Below, piece after piece: positions 18,733 to 27,563 of a stretch of 64,000 nt of DNA. Position 1 is the first letter of the stretch. Every line of letters begins with the position of its first letter. Source of the DNA: Anaerococcus sp. mt242. Its GTDB lineage: Bacteria; Bacillota; Clostridia; Tissierellales; Peptoniphilaceae. Position numbers and translations under genes: made by a program. The stretch lies in assembly GCF_016798225.1 (NCBI RefSeq), contig NZ_JAEUYX010000007.1, positions 1-64,000 on the forward strand, read 5' to 3'. The notes under the pieces were generated by a model, which saw only the letters and a program-made list of their open reading frames with translations, had not been told where the DNA came from and did no database searches.

Positions 18733-19363
18733 ATATTTTTTTAGCTAGGAGGGTCAATACTGTAAATGCCACAAGAATTACTATTGAAATTATAAATTCT
18801 TTACTACCCACATCTGTTATAGCTGTCCCTACATTTAAATAAACCAAAGTTCCTGGAATAACTGAGATGATAGTAGTAAGTAAAAATGGTACAAATTTTA
18901 TTTCAGTTAAGCCTGCAAGATAGTTTTCAAAAATATAAGGAACTGCAGGTACTAGTCTAAATATAATAAAAGTAGTTATAAGTTTTTTCTGATCTTTAGT
19001 ATAAATTAAATCTAAATATTGATCAGGTAATTTATCTTTTAAGATATTATAAACTTTATCCTTAGCATATTTGTGTGAGATTAAATACATCAGTGTTGTA
19101 TTTGTAGCAACCCCAATTGTTGTATATATTAGTCCGTTTAAAAATCCAAACAATGTTCCACCTACTATTACAATACTAAGGGTCGGGAATAAAAAGACAG
19201 GAAGTATTGTAAATGCGATTATATATATTATAGGTGCTAAAGCTCCGTAAGATTCTATTTTTGCTTGTAATATATCTATATTAATTGATTTATTTACCCA
19301 AACTATTAAAGCTATCACTAGGATAGCTTTAATAACATTATAGATTTGTTTTGTGTTTTTCAT
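18692..19363 (-). CDS. TVP38/TMEM64 (VTT-domain) membrane protein
   Basis: This 223-residue protein has about six hydrophobic segments and the VTT/SNARE-associated core: GGTLFGFLNGLIYTTIGVATN (from about 68) and FIIFRLVPAVPYIFENYLAG (about 131). The family is related to DedA proteins and YdjX/YdjZ of E. coli, with proposed lipid-scramblase or transport roles. It overlaps the upstream paralogue by 26 bases and the glycosyltransferase by 41, so it is an internal gene of the minus operon. It is more divergent than its neighbour, ending in an Asn-rich tail. Confidence 0.82.
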   Translation of the reverse strand: MKNTKQIYNVIKAILVIALIVWVNKSINIDILQAKIESYGALAPIIYIIAFTILPVFLFPTLSIVIVGGTLFGFLNGLIYTTIGVATNTTLMYLISHKYAKDKVYNILKDKLPDQYLDLIYTKDQKKLITTFIIFRLVPAVPYIFENYLAGLTEIKFVPFLLTTIISVIPGTLVYLNVGTAITDVGSKEFIISIVILVAFTVLTLLAKKIYDKKHGNNNNSNL

Positions 19364-20069
19364 TGTATCTTTTTCTTATGAAAGCTACGAGAACAGCAAG
19401 GATAGATATGATTATTACAAACATAAATATTCCACGTGCTCCGCCATCAAGCTCTCCACCTGTGTAGGAATACACAATAGTTGCTGGTAATTGTCCAAGT
19501 CCTGTGGCTAGGAAAAATCCCCAGAAACCCATTGATGTAAGTCCTGCAGCATAGCTTACAATATCAAAAGATATAAATGGTAAAAGTCTTGCTAAAAGAA
19601 TAGTGTGTTTACCATATCTTGCAAAGAAATCTTCGATATTTTCTAAAGCTCCTTTGCTAGAAAGTTTGATAACTGCATCACGGCCTAGTGATCTTGCTAT
19701 AAAAAAGCATAATGCGGCTCCAACCATAGCTGAAGACCATGAAAGTATAGCTCCCTTAACCCAGCCAAAAATAGCTGCATTGGCTAGTGTTATCAAAACT
19801 GCAGGAATAGGTGCTATAACAGATTGTAAAACCATTAATAAAAAAGAAACTACAGCTGCTTTTGCGCCATAACCACGGATGTATTCAATAACACCACTTA
19901 AACCACCAGTACTGATGGCTTTTAAAGCGTTATTAATTCCATTTCTAAATGATGGGATTATGAAATAAGCTAGTAATAAAACTAATAGGGGCACCAAAAT
20001 AGCAAGTTTAGAAGAATTTTTTAATCGTTCTTCTTGTGGATTTGTCTTATCTGTGTGTCTCTGTGTCAT
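19338..20069 (-). CDS. TVP38/TMEM64 (VTT-domain) membrane protein, YdjX/YdjZ-like
   Basis: This 243-residue integral membrane protein has a hydrophilic N-terminus (about 1-22), a first helix, and a VTT core with NAAIFGWVKGAILSWSSAM (about 97), ARSLGRDAV (about 125) and LLARLLPFISFDIVSYAAGL (from about 157). It pairs with the next gene as a duplicated unit, as E. coli ydjX and ydjZ do. It starts 11 bases after the rhodanese lipoprotein. A function in moving lipids or a lipid-linked product is possible but unproven. Confidence 0.85.
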   Translation of the reverse strand: MTQRHTDKTNPQEERLKNSSKLAILVPLLVLLLAYFIIPSFRNGINNALKAISTGGLSGVIEYIRGYGAKAAVVSFLLMVLQSVIAPIPAVLITLANAAIFGWVKGAILSWSSAMVGAALCFFIARSLGRDAVIKLSSKGALENIEDFFARYGKHTILLARLLPFISFDIVSYAAGLTSMGFWGFFLATGLGQLPATIVYSYTGGELDGGARGIFMFVIIISILAVLVAFIRKRYNEKHKTNL

Positions 20070-20080
20070 ATTTTATTACC

Positions 20081-20911
20081 TTAATTTTCAGATAGATCAT
20101 ATCCGTCGTATTCTTTAGTACCATCAAGAGCGTTTATTACTTCATGGCCTTCATTTGCTAACATATCAGCTACTTTAAATGATCTGTTTCCTGAGTAGCA
20201 GTGTGTTAAGAATGGTTTATCAGTTGGTAATGTTTTGATTAATTCTTCTGCTTGATCAACTGGAACATTAATTGCTCCTGCTAAGTGACCTTTATTGTAG
20301 TCTTTCTCATCTCTAACATCTACGATTGTGTAATCGCCTGTTTTTGCAAGTTCTATAAATTCTGGTCCTGATACTGATGTTACTTTTGTTTTTGTGGTGT
20401 AATCAAAATCTCCATATGCTCCAGCAGATTTTACATTTGTAAATCCATTATCTACTAAAGTCTTATAAGCTTCTTCTGCTTTTCCAGTAGTTTCACCGTA
20501 AACAACAACATTTTTGTCTTTAGAATCAGCTAGTTCATCAATTCTTTCAGCTAATTCATCAGCTGGAAGTGTGATAGCGTGTTTTACGTGTCCTTCTTTG
20601 TAAGCTTCAGCTTTTCTTGTATCAATTACTAGATATTTTTCCTTTTCGTCGTTATCTTCTTGGATTTTATCTAGTTCTTCACCTGTAATTGTTTTAACTT
20701 CAGTTTCGGAATTATCTTTAGCAGTATCATCAGTGGTTGCTTCATCTGTTGTAGATGTTTCTGATTTGTTAGTATCTTCACTTGTATTTTCTGTAGAAGT
20801 AGTATCTTCAGTTTTTGTTTTTTCTGGTGCTGTAGCTGTGTTATTTCCACAACCTGTTAGGGCAAAAGTACCAATTAGCATAAGTGTAAGTAGTTTATTT
20901 GTTTTTTTCAT
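20081..20911 (-). CDS. Lipoprotein with two rhodanese domains, one lacking the catalytic Cys
   Basis: This 276-residue lipoprotein has lipobox LTGC (Cys 21), a Thr/Ser/Glu/Asp-rich linker (about 28-72) and two rhodanese-like domains (about 74-172 and 178-272). In the second, the active-site loop is HCYSGNRS with Cys 238, suitable for persulfide transfer. In the first, the corresponding site reads VYGETTGKA with no cysteine, so it is likely non-catalytic. It would work on the outer face of the membrane. It overlaps the small membrane protein by 17 bases, placing it within the minus operon. Confidence 0.85.
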   Translation of the reverse strand: MKKTNKLLTLMLIGTFALTGCGNNTATAPEKTKTEDTTSTENTSEDTNKSETSTTDEATTDDTAKDNSETEVKTITGEELDKIQEDNDEKEKYLVIDTRKAEAYKEGHVKHAITLPADELAERIDELADSKDKNVVVYGETTGKAEEAYKTLVDNGFTNVKSAGAYGDFDYTTKTKVTSVSGPEFIELAKTGDYTIVDVRDEKDYNKGHLAGAINVPVDQAEELIKTLPTDKPFLTHCYSGNRSFKVADMLANEGHEVINALDGTKEYDGYDLSEN

Positions 20912-21284
20912 ATTTTTCTCCTATTTTGTTAAATTCTAAAATATTTATCAATAGCAATAAAAATGATATTGCATATTTAGTAAGCTTAAATTTATTAATA
21001 TTAATGGTCATTAAGATTAATATTGCAATTGTAGACAATAAATTAATAACTCTTAATGTTTTGTACTTATAAAAGTTATAGATTAAATAAATCAATAATC
21101 CCAAGCTAATAAGTATTATTATGATTTTAATATTATAATTATTTTCTAAATTGTAATTATAGTAAACTAGTGTTCTTTGAACTCCCATTTTTTTTCTTGA
21201 AAAGTATTGGATTAAAAAAATGCCTAATAAGAAAATTAATTGAAAGATCGAAAGTATAATATTTTTATTCTGTGGCTTTGTCAT
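20895..21284 (-). CDS. Small integral membrane protein, function unknown
   Basis: I do not recognise this 129-residue protein. It has four hydrophobic segments (about 9-25, 52-70, 79-95 and 103-117), short basic loops and a basic C-terminus, with a very AT-rich coding sequence. It overlaps the sulfurtransferase gene by 20 bases and the rhodanese gene by 17, so it is co-translated with both. The tight placement between two extracytoplasmic rhodanese lipoproteins suggests a part in the same system, for example passing a thiol or anchoring the pair. Confidence 0.65.
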   Translation of the reverse strand: MTKPQNKNIILSIFQLIFLLGIFLIQYFSRKKMGVQRTLVYYNYNLENNYNIKIIIILISLGLLIYLIYNFYKYKTLRVINLLSTIAILILMTININKFKLTKYAISFLLLLINILEFNKIGEKYEKNK

Positions 21285-22437
21285 TTGATAAGTCGCCGAC
21301 TTTTTTTATTTCTGCACCATCTTTTGGATCACCAAGTTGGGCAGGAAGTTCATCATGCATTTGCCACTCGTTCCATCCACCATCAAATAATTTTGCAGTA
21401 ATTCCTTTTTCATAGAATTTTAGGATTGGCAGGGCAGCTCTCCAACCAGTTCCGCAGTAAAATACCATTTCTTTGCTGGTGTCTACACCTTCAGCCTCTA
21501 ACATTTTTATCATATCTGTGTAGATGATATATGTTCCATCTGGATTTTTATAGTTCGCTTCATCATGGCCGTATATTGCACCTGGCAGTTCACATGCTTT
21601 TGGAATATAAGAATATCCACTGGTTTCACCGACATATTCTTCATAGCTTCTAGTAGAAATGTATTGAACATCATCATTTTCATCTTCAATGTCTTTTTTA
21701 GCTTCTTCTAGGCTCACTATAAATTCTGGGTGGGCAGGATATTCACCTTTAAAATCATCTTTGGCAACTGCTTTATTTTCACCATCTTCTGTTTCATAAC
21801 CCTTGTCCATCCAAACTTTAAGGCCGCCATCAATTAGCTTTATGTTTTCAACACCTTCTATCAGATAGGCTAGAGCTACTCTTGGTGCTCCAGAATCAGG
21901 ACCGTATAAAAATACTGTTGTATCTTTATCAATTCCGTAATCTAGCATTGATTTTACAATTTCATCATCGCTTTTTAAATTCCAAACTGGGCCCTCTTCG
22001 ATAGTATCAGTATTTATATGAATAGCTCCTGGGATATGATTTTTTAAATAATCCTCGCTGGCGTCAGCTTCACCCCAAGTAACTTCTGCTATTACATAAT
22101 CACCAACATCTTCTTTGCCATCAATTACATCTTTTACATACTCAGCTGTAACAAAAATATCCTTGTTTTTTGTCCTTCCACAGCAATCAAGTATTTCACC
22201 GTCATCAGAATCTTTGATAGTTTCAGATGCAATTTCTTTTTTTTCACCATTTTTTGATTCTTCATTTGATTCTTCTACTTCATTGCTGTCTGATGTTTCT
22301 TCGCTTACTTTTTCATTTTCTGCAGTATTTTCATTTGCATTTTGATTTGAACAAGCTGTAATACTTAAAACAAAAAACAAAGTAAAAAATGAAAGGCCAA
22401 GTTTTTTTATGATTTGATTAATATTTAATTTTTTCAT
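21265..22437 (-). CDS. YnjE-like sulfurtransferase lipoprotein
   Basis: This 390-residue lipoprotein has lipobox ITAC (Cys 29), an acidic linker (about 31-80) and two rhodanese domains (about 92-220 and 235-365). The second has the active loop YCGTGWRA (Cys 328), the form I recall for E. coli YnjE. The first has LYGPDSGAP and no cysteine there. A vicinal pair DCCGR (85-86) before the first domain may act in thiol relay. YnjE sits beside the YnjBCD transporter in E. coli, and a YnjBCD-like transporter is encoded nearby here. It starts 12 bases after the iron-sulfur gene. Confidence 0.85.
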   Translation of the reverse strand: MKKLNINQIIKKLGLSFFTLFFVLSITACSNQNANENTAENEKVSEETSDSNEVEESNEESKNGEKKEIASETIKDSDDGEILDCCGRTKNKDIFVTAEYVKDVIDGKEDVGDYVIAEVTWGEADASEDYLKNHIPGAIHINTDTIEEGPVWNLKSDDEIVKSMLDYGIDKDTTVFLYGPDSGAPRVALAYLIEGVENIKLIDGGLKVWMDKGYETEDGENKAVAKDDFKGEYPAHPEFIVSLEEAKKDIEDENDDVQYISTRSYEEYVGETSGYSYIPKACELPGAIYGHDEANYKNPDGTYIIYTDMIKMLEAEGVDTSKEMVFYCGTGWRAALPILKFYEKGITAKLFDGGWNEWQMHDELPAQLGDPKDGAEIKKVGDLSNDKATE

Positions 22438-22449
22438 TTATTCTCCTGT

Positions 22450-23376
22450 TTATTTAAAAAATTTCGCTTTAAGTGCATTTTTTAAATAATCCGTATTTAC
22501 TTCTTCATCGATGCCTAAAAATACTGAGACAAAGTGGTGGACCTTGTTATATTTGGAAAATCGCATAGAACAAGTTGCACAATAAGTATAAATCTCATCA
22601 TTTTTAATAGATTGAGCCATACCATCTGCTATTTCTTTTTCCTTTTTACTTGCTAGACCTCCTGCACCACAGCAATTAGTTGATTTAAACTTATCTTGCC
22701 ATTTTGGAGCGTGTCTTTTAATGACTTCAAATATTTCTCTATTATATCTATCAGAACATGGGTAAAATACATTGCATTCATGATCTATGTCTTTTATATA
22801 ATTATATTCTTCTAGCCATTCAAATATAGAAATTATTTGAGCATCGTATTTATTTTTCATCTGATGGTAGCAGTTTGGACATGCAGTTACAATCCTATCT
22901 ATATCCAGATTTTTTATTTGATCATCTAATAACTTACTAGGAGTATCTTTGTATCCTGAGCTTTTAACTGGATTTTTGCAACAGTCGATAGAAAAATCAA
23001 AACCCTTATCTTTAAATAAGTCTATTAAAGTCTTAGAAGTTTCTGGATAAAATGCTGGAAAGTTGCAACCTAGATATAAAAGATCCCTTGATTTACCTTT
23101 GTTTTTTGGAAGGTTTCTAAAGGGGTAGGATTCTTTAGTAAGTTTTACGAGTTTATATTTTGGAGTATTTTGTCTAAATGCCAGTGAAATATATTTGCCG
23201 TTTAAATTTTTAGGACAAACATCACTACATTTATTGCATAAAAAGCATGAATAAGCTAAGTCTTCTCTTTTAGTAAAATCTAATAAGTTTATACTATATT
23301 TACTCAAAAATGGACAATTATCAGTACATAGCCCGCACTTGATACAATTGTCCTTAACTATTTTCAGATAATCCAT
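22450..23376 (-). CDS. 4Fe-4S/CCG-domain oxidoreductase (HdrB/GlpC-like)
   Basis: This 308-residue cytosolic protein starts with two ferredoxin motifs, CIKCGLCTDNCP (from residue 11) and CFLCNKCSDVCP (about 43). Two cysteine-rich CCG segments follow: CCKNPVKSSG (about 132) with CPNCYHQM (about 166), and NCCGAGG (about 236) with CATCSMRF (about 268). This is the layout of HdrB/GlpC-type electron carriers that act on disulfides or persulfides. It is the first gene of the minus operon, reading away from the 23377-23640 intergenic region. It could supply electrons for thiol or sulfur chemistry in this system. The exact partner is unknown. Confidence 0.82.
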   Translation of the reverse strand: MDYLKIVKDNCIKCGLCTDNCPFLSKYSINLLDFTKREDLAYSCFLCNKCSDVCPKNLNGKYISLAFRQNTPKYKLVKLTKESYPFRNLPKNKGKSRDLLYLGCNFPAFYPETSKTLIDLFKDKGFDFSIDCCKNPVKSSGYKDTPSKLLDDQIKNLDIDRIVTACPNCYHQMKNKYDAQIISIFEWLEEYNYIKDIDHECNVFYPCSDRYNREIFEVIKRHAPKWQDKFKSTNCCGAGGLASKKEKEIADGMAQSIKNDEIYTYCATCSMRFSKYNKVHHFVSVFLGIDEEVNTDYLKNALKAKFFK

Positions 23377-23640
23377 TTTATTTCCAATCTTTATGATAAA
23401 ATATTTTAAGTGTGTACTAAAGCCTAGGGCTTATCTTAAAATATTACATTTAGCTTATAAATATATTCAAACTTCATAGTGTACTTATTGCCTTTGCAAT
23501 TATGAAAATGTTGTCATATATCCGTTTATATATTAACACAAAAGATTATTTTGTCAATATATATACAGCAAATCTAGAATGCTTATAGTATAATATAACA
23601 AATATATATGATATAATAGGTCCAAATAATGGAGGATACA
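23377..23640. other. Divergent AT-rich intergenic region between the accessory operon and the Asp23-fakA operon
   Basis: About 260 bases with no gene. It contains a small hairpin AAGCC-TAG-GGCTT (about 23420-23432), two direct copies of GTGTACT (23412-23418 and 23479-23485) and several TATAAT-like words (23589-23594, 23612-23617). On the minus strand TTGAAT followed 18 bases later by TAATAT could serve the iron-sulfur operon. The repeats might be operators, but this is only a suggestion. Confidence 0.45.
23551..23580 (+). promoter_or_regulatory. Possible promoter of the Asp23-fakA-recG operon
   Basis: TTGTCA (23551-23556), an 18-base spacer and TAGAAT (23575-23580). The start codon is about 60 bases downstream. 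Other TATAAT words nearby lack a good -35. Confidence 0.4.
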
Positions 23641-23994
23641 ATGTCTATAAAATACGTAAATAATTTAGGCAAGGTTACTATAGATGATTCTGTACTCAGC
23701 AACATAGTTGCAGCTACAGTAATGCAATCATACGGTGTAGTCGGCCTTGCATCACAATCAGCAAAAGATGATATTTATCAATTATTAAAACTAGAAAATA
23801 TGAGCAAAGGTGTAGAAATACATAGAAGAGATGATGGAACTCTTACAATTAATATTTCAATTTTTATCCTGTATGGTGTAAGAATTTCAGTAGTAGCACA
23901 AAATATAATTGACAATGTAAAATATACAGTCGAAAAATCTCTAAATGTTAGAGTTTCTGATGTAAATATTTTGGTGCAAGGAATAGGACAGTAG
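23641..23994 (+). CDS. Asp23/Gls24 family envelope-stress protein (YloU-like)
   Basis: This 117-residue DUF322 protein has the core VLSNIVAATVMQSYGVVGLA and GVRISVVAQNIIDNVKYTVE. The family is linked to cell-envelope stress and often sits directly before fakA, as yloU does before yloV. ATG 23641 is preferred because GGAGG (23631-23635) lies 5 bases before it; the ATG at 23629 overlaps that ribosome site. It leads the operon running to 29080. Confidence 0.88.
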   Translation: MSIKYVNNLGKVTIDDSVLSNIVAATVMQSYGVVGLASQSAKDDIYQLLKLENMSKGVEIHRRDDGTLTINISIFILYGVRISVVAQNIIDNVKYTVEKSLNVRVSDVNILVQGIGQ

Positions 23995-25575
23995 GTGAAT
24001 ATGAGAGAAATTGATGCAAATAAACTCCACCAGATGATAATTGGAGCTTATGAATTATTAAATGAAAATAAAGAGATGGTTAATCAATTAAACGTCTTTC
24101 CGGTTCCAGATGGAGATACTGGAACAAATATGACTATGACTATGAAGTCAGGGGTTGATAAAGTTAATCAATTAAATAGTACTAGTTGCTATGAAATTGC
24201 AAAAGCTTTATCCCAAGGAACCCTTATGGGAGCTCGTGGGAACTCCGGAGTTATCCTATCTCAACTTGTAAGAGGGCTATCTAAAGCTATTAAGGGCAAA
24301 GATATTATCGAAATTTCTGATATAAAAGAAATTTTTCAAATAGCAAATCAAACAGCTTATAAGGCTGTAATGAAGCCAACTGAGGGAACAATCCTTACAG
24401 TTAGTCAAAAGATGACTGATAAGGCAAATGAAGTCTATAGCGAAGAAATTAACTTAGATGAGTATCTATTTGAAATAATTAGTGCAGGGCAAATAGCATT
24501 AGATAACACACCAAATCAACTTCCAGTATTAAAAGAAGCAGGTGTGGTTGATTCTGGTGGACAAGGATTGATCACTCTACTTAAAGGTGCATTTACTGCT
24601 TTAAATAGTGATATCAAAATCGAGGATATTCATAGCAAAAGTCAAGCAGCAAAAAAAGATTTGCCTTATGAATTAAGTTTTGAGATAGCCACTACAGAAG
24701 AGTCTTATAAAACTATTTTAAAGAATCTTGAAACAATGGCCGATGAAATAGAAGAATCTTTTGAAGATGAAGTATTAAAAGCAAGCTTAAAAACTGATAA
24801 CCCATATGGGTTACTACAAATGTTAACTGTAGATGGAGAGATTTTAAAGGCTGAGTTTAAAAATTTAAAACCAAATGCAGAAAAAGTTACAAGCAAAAAG
24901 TCAAGTCAGGCTAAAAAGTATGGTTTTATAGCTGTAAGTCGCGGCGAAGGCTATGATGCAATCTTAGAATCAATGAATGTAGACGAAATCATTTCTGGTG
25001 GCCAAACTATGAACCCATCCACAGAAGATATTTTTAATTCATTAGATCGTGTTAATGCTGAAAACATTATTATTTTCCCAAATAATAAAAATATAATAAT
25101 GAGTGCTAAACAGGCAGCTGAAATTACAGAAAAAAATGCAGTCGTTGTAGAAACTAGATCTATACCAGAAACATTTGCTGCAATGCTAGAATTTGACGAA
25201 GATAGTGATATTGAAACAAATGTAGAAAATATGAACGATGCTATCAAAGAAATGCACGTAGCTGAAATTTCTATATCTATCCGTGATACTTCAATCAATG
25301 GCATAGAAATTGTAAGAGATGATTATCTAGGAATACTAGATGGTAATATCGTAACATCAAATGCAAAAATTGTTGATACAGCATTAAAAACTATTGCAAG
25401 TGCATTAGAAGATAATGAAGATTTATCGCTTATTACTCTATATTATGGAGAAGAAGTAGACAAAAAAGATGCCAAAGACTTGGTAAATAAAATCAGCAAG
25501 AAAAATAAAGATGTCGATGTAGAGCTAGTTTATGGTGGACAACCAGTTTATTATTACACAATAACACTTGAATAA
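23995..25575 (+). CDS. fakA: Fatty acid kinase ATP-binding subunit FakA (DAK2/YloV family)
   Basis: This 526-residue protein has an N-terminal DhaL-like kinase domain (about 8-200) with NVFPVPDGDTGTNM, TLMGARGNSGVILSQ and KPTEGTILTV. A middle domain and a C-terminal DegV-like/Fak accessory domain follow (about 215-526). With FakB it phosphorylates exogenous fatty acids for phospholipid synthesis. The listed start is GTG 23995, directly after the Asp23 stop, with AGGA 6 bases upstream; ATG 24001 is a close alternative. It overlaps recG by one base (TAATG). Confidence 0.92.
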   Translation: MNMREIDANKLHQMIIGAYELLNENKEMVNQLNVFPVPDGDTGTNMTMTMKSGVDKVNQLNSTSCYEIAKALSQGTLMGARGNSGVILSQLVRGLSKAIKGKDIIEISDIKEIFQIANQTAYKAVMKPTEGTILTVSQKMTDKANEVYSEEINLDEYLFEIISAGQIALDNTPNQLPVLKEAGVVDSGGQGLITLLKGAFTALNSDIKIEDIHSKSQAAKKDLPYELSFEIATTEESYKTILKNLETMADEIEESFEDEVLKASLKTDNPYGLLQMLTVDGEILKAEFKNLKPNAEKVTSKKSSQAKKYGFIAVSRGEGYDAILESMNVDEIISGGQTMNPSTEDIFNSLDRVNAENIIIFPNNKNIIMSAKQAAEITEKNAVVVETRSIPETFAAMLEFDEDSDIETNVENMNDAIKEMHVAEISISIRDTSINGIEIVRDDYLGILDGNIVTSNAKIVDTALKTIASALEDNEDLSLITLYYGEEVDKKDAKDLVNKISKKNKDVDVELVYGGQPVYYYTITLE

Positions 25576-27563
25576 TGGACTTACTTGATCTAAAAGGCAT
25601 TGGAAAAAAGAAAAAAGATACACTAAGAAAACTAAATATCTACACGGTTTCTGATTTGTATAATTACTATCCGACTAGTTTTGAGGATAGAAGTCATAAA
25701 ACAAATATATTAAAGGCAAATCCAGATAAAAAATCATATTTTGAATGGAAAATAGTAAGTAGGTCATATCAAAATCGTACCAGAGTAGGGATTATAACTT
25801 ACTTGTTTGCCTTTGAAGAAGAGACAAATCAAAAAATAAAAATCATATGGTTTAATGATAGATTCTCACATCAAAAATTAAAAGTGGGAGATAACTATAA
25901 ATTTTATTGTAAAGTGAAATCAGAAAATGGGATTTACGAGACTGTCAATCCAATTTTTTGTGAACTAGATGATGAGCAGATTGGCAACATAATTGCAATC
26001 TATCCGCTTACAAGTGGGATAAATCAAAAGCAATTATCTGGATTTATTAAAGAAAGCCTTAAAAACTTTGATAAGGATGAAGAGATTTTAGATACTAGTA
26101 TTTTGAATAAGATCTCCTTTAATACTAAGCTGGATAATTTAAATCAAATTCATTTTCCTACTGAAAAAGAAAATTTGATGGCCGCTAAGTCACAAATTAA
26201 AATTATAGATTTTGTAAAAGAACTTATCTATATTGACTATATAAATCAAAATCTCCAAAGAAAACAAAGTTTAGATCTAAAATATGATTTGGATAATATA
26301 TTAGGGAAATTAGAATTTAAACTCACTAGATCTCAGCTTATTTCTTTAAAAGAAATATTAAATGATGCAAGCAAAGATCAATTGATGAATAGGTTATTAA
26401 TTGGTGATGTAGGATCTGGAAAAACAATTGTTGCTATAATTGCAATGATTATATTTGCCTTAAATGGCTATCAAGCTGCTATGATGGTTCCAACAGAGGT
26501 CTTAGCTATCCAACAATACGAAAAAAATTTAGATTTAATTAGCAAATTTGGATTGAATTTAGGGTTGCTAACTGGATCTCAAAAAAATAAGGATGAGATT
26601 AAGGAAAAACTTGCTAATGGTGAAATTGATATTGTAATTGGCACACATGCTCTTATTCAAGAAGATGTAATTTTTAAAAATTTACGTTTTGTTGTAAATG
26701 ATGAGCAGCATAGATTTGGTGTTGGACAAAGGCAGGCTTTGGGCAAAAAAGGTGAAAAAGTTAATTACCTTACCATGACTGCAACTCCAATCCCAAGAAC
26801 AATTTCCTTAAGATTATCTAAAATTTTAGATTTATCAATGATAAATGAACTTCCAAAAGGCAGAAAACCAATTACTACAAGTGTAATCACTGAGGCAATG
26901 GAAGAAACATTATTTTATGAGATAAACAAAAATTTAGATGAAGGACGACAAGTCTATGTAGTTTCAAATAATATCGATGCCGATGATAAAAATAGTGTAG
27001 AAAAGCTATACAAACGTTATATAAAACAATTTAAAACGAGGAATGTAAAAAAACTTCACGGGGATATGAAAGCCGCCGATAAGGATAAAACTTTGAAAGA
27101 ATTTGCTGAAGGGCGTATAGATATTCTGATTTCAACCACAGTAATTGAAGTTGGAATAGATGTCGCAAATGCTAACACAATGGTAATTTATAATGCAAAT
27201 CACTTTGGACTTTCATCTCTCCACCAATTACGAGGCAGGGTTGGTAGAGGCCAATACGATTCATATTGTTATTTAGTAAGTAAACATGCTGATAATATGG
27301 CAAAATTAAATATCTTGGTAAATAACGAAAATGGCTTTGATATTGCAAAAAAAGACTTTGACCTACGTGGTGGTGGTAAAATTTTATCATCCATCCAACA
27401 CGGTAGAAATATCAGCCAAATAGAGTTTTTAAATATGGCAAGTGAAGAGATTGATAAGGGCTTTAAAATATTTGATTATCTAAAAGCAAATAATTTTAGA
27501 GGCGTAAATTTTTCTTATGTAGAGAAATTTTTTGAAATGGATAAAAGGATAATTTTAAATTAA
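25575..27563 (+). CDS. recG: ATP-dependent DNA helicase RecG
   Basis: This 662-residue superfamily 2 helicase remodels stalled forks and Holliday junctions. It has an N-terminal wedge/OB domain (about 60-150), Walker A GDVGSGKT (about 277), the DEQH box NDEQHRFGVGQRQ (about 375) and motif III MTATPIPRT. The helicase C domain includes STTVIEVGIDV and QLRGRVGRG (about 556). A RecG-specific tail carries DLRGGGKIL. It is coupled to fakA and to rsmD through TAATG overlaps. Confidence 0.96.
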   Translation: MDLLDLKGIGKKKKDTLRKLNIYTVSDLYNYYPTSFEDRSHKTNILKANPDKKSYFEWKIVSRSYQNRTRVGIITYLFAFEEETNQKIKIIWFNDRFSHQKLKVGDNYKFYCKVKSENGIYETVNPIFCELDDEQIGNIIAIYPLTSGINQKQLSGFIKESLKNFDKDEEILDTSILNKISFNTKLDNLNQIHFPTEKENLMAAKSQIKIIDFVKELIYIDYINQNLQRKQSLDLKYDLDNILGKLEFKLTRSQLISLKEILNDASKDQLMNRLLIGDVGSGKTIVAIIAMIIFALNGYQAAMMVPTEVLAIQQYEKNLDLISKFGLNLGLLTGSQKNKDEIKEKLANGEIDIVIGTHALIQEDVIFKNLRFVVNDEQHRFGVGQRQALGKKGEKVNYLTMTATPIPRTISLRLSKILDLSMINELPKGRKPITTSVITEAMEETLFYEINKNLDEGRQVYVVSNNIDADDKNSVEKLYKRYIKQFKTRNVKKLHGDMKAADKDKTLKEFAEGRIDILISTTVIEVGIDVANANTMVIYNANHFGLSSLHQLRGRVGRGQYDSYCYLVSKHADNMAKLNILVNNENGFDIAKKDFDLRGGGKILSSIQHGRNISQIEFLNMASEEIDKGFKIFDYLKANNFRGVNFSYVEKFFEMDKRIILN

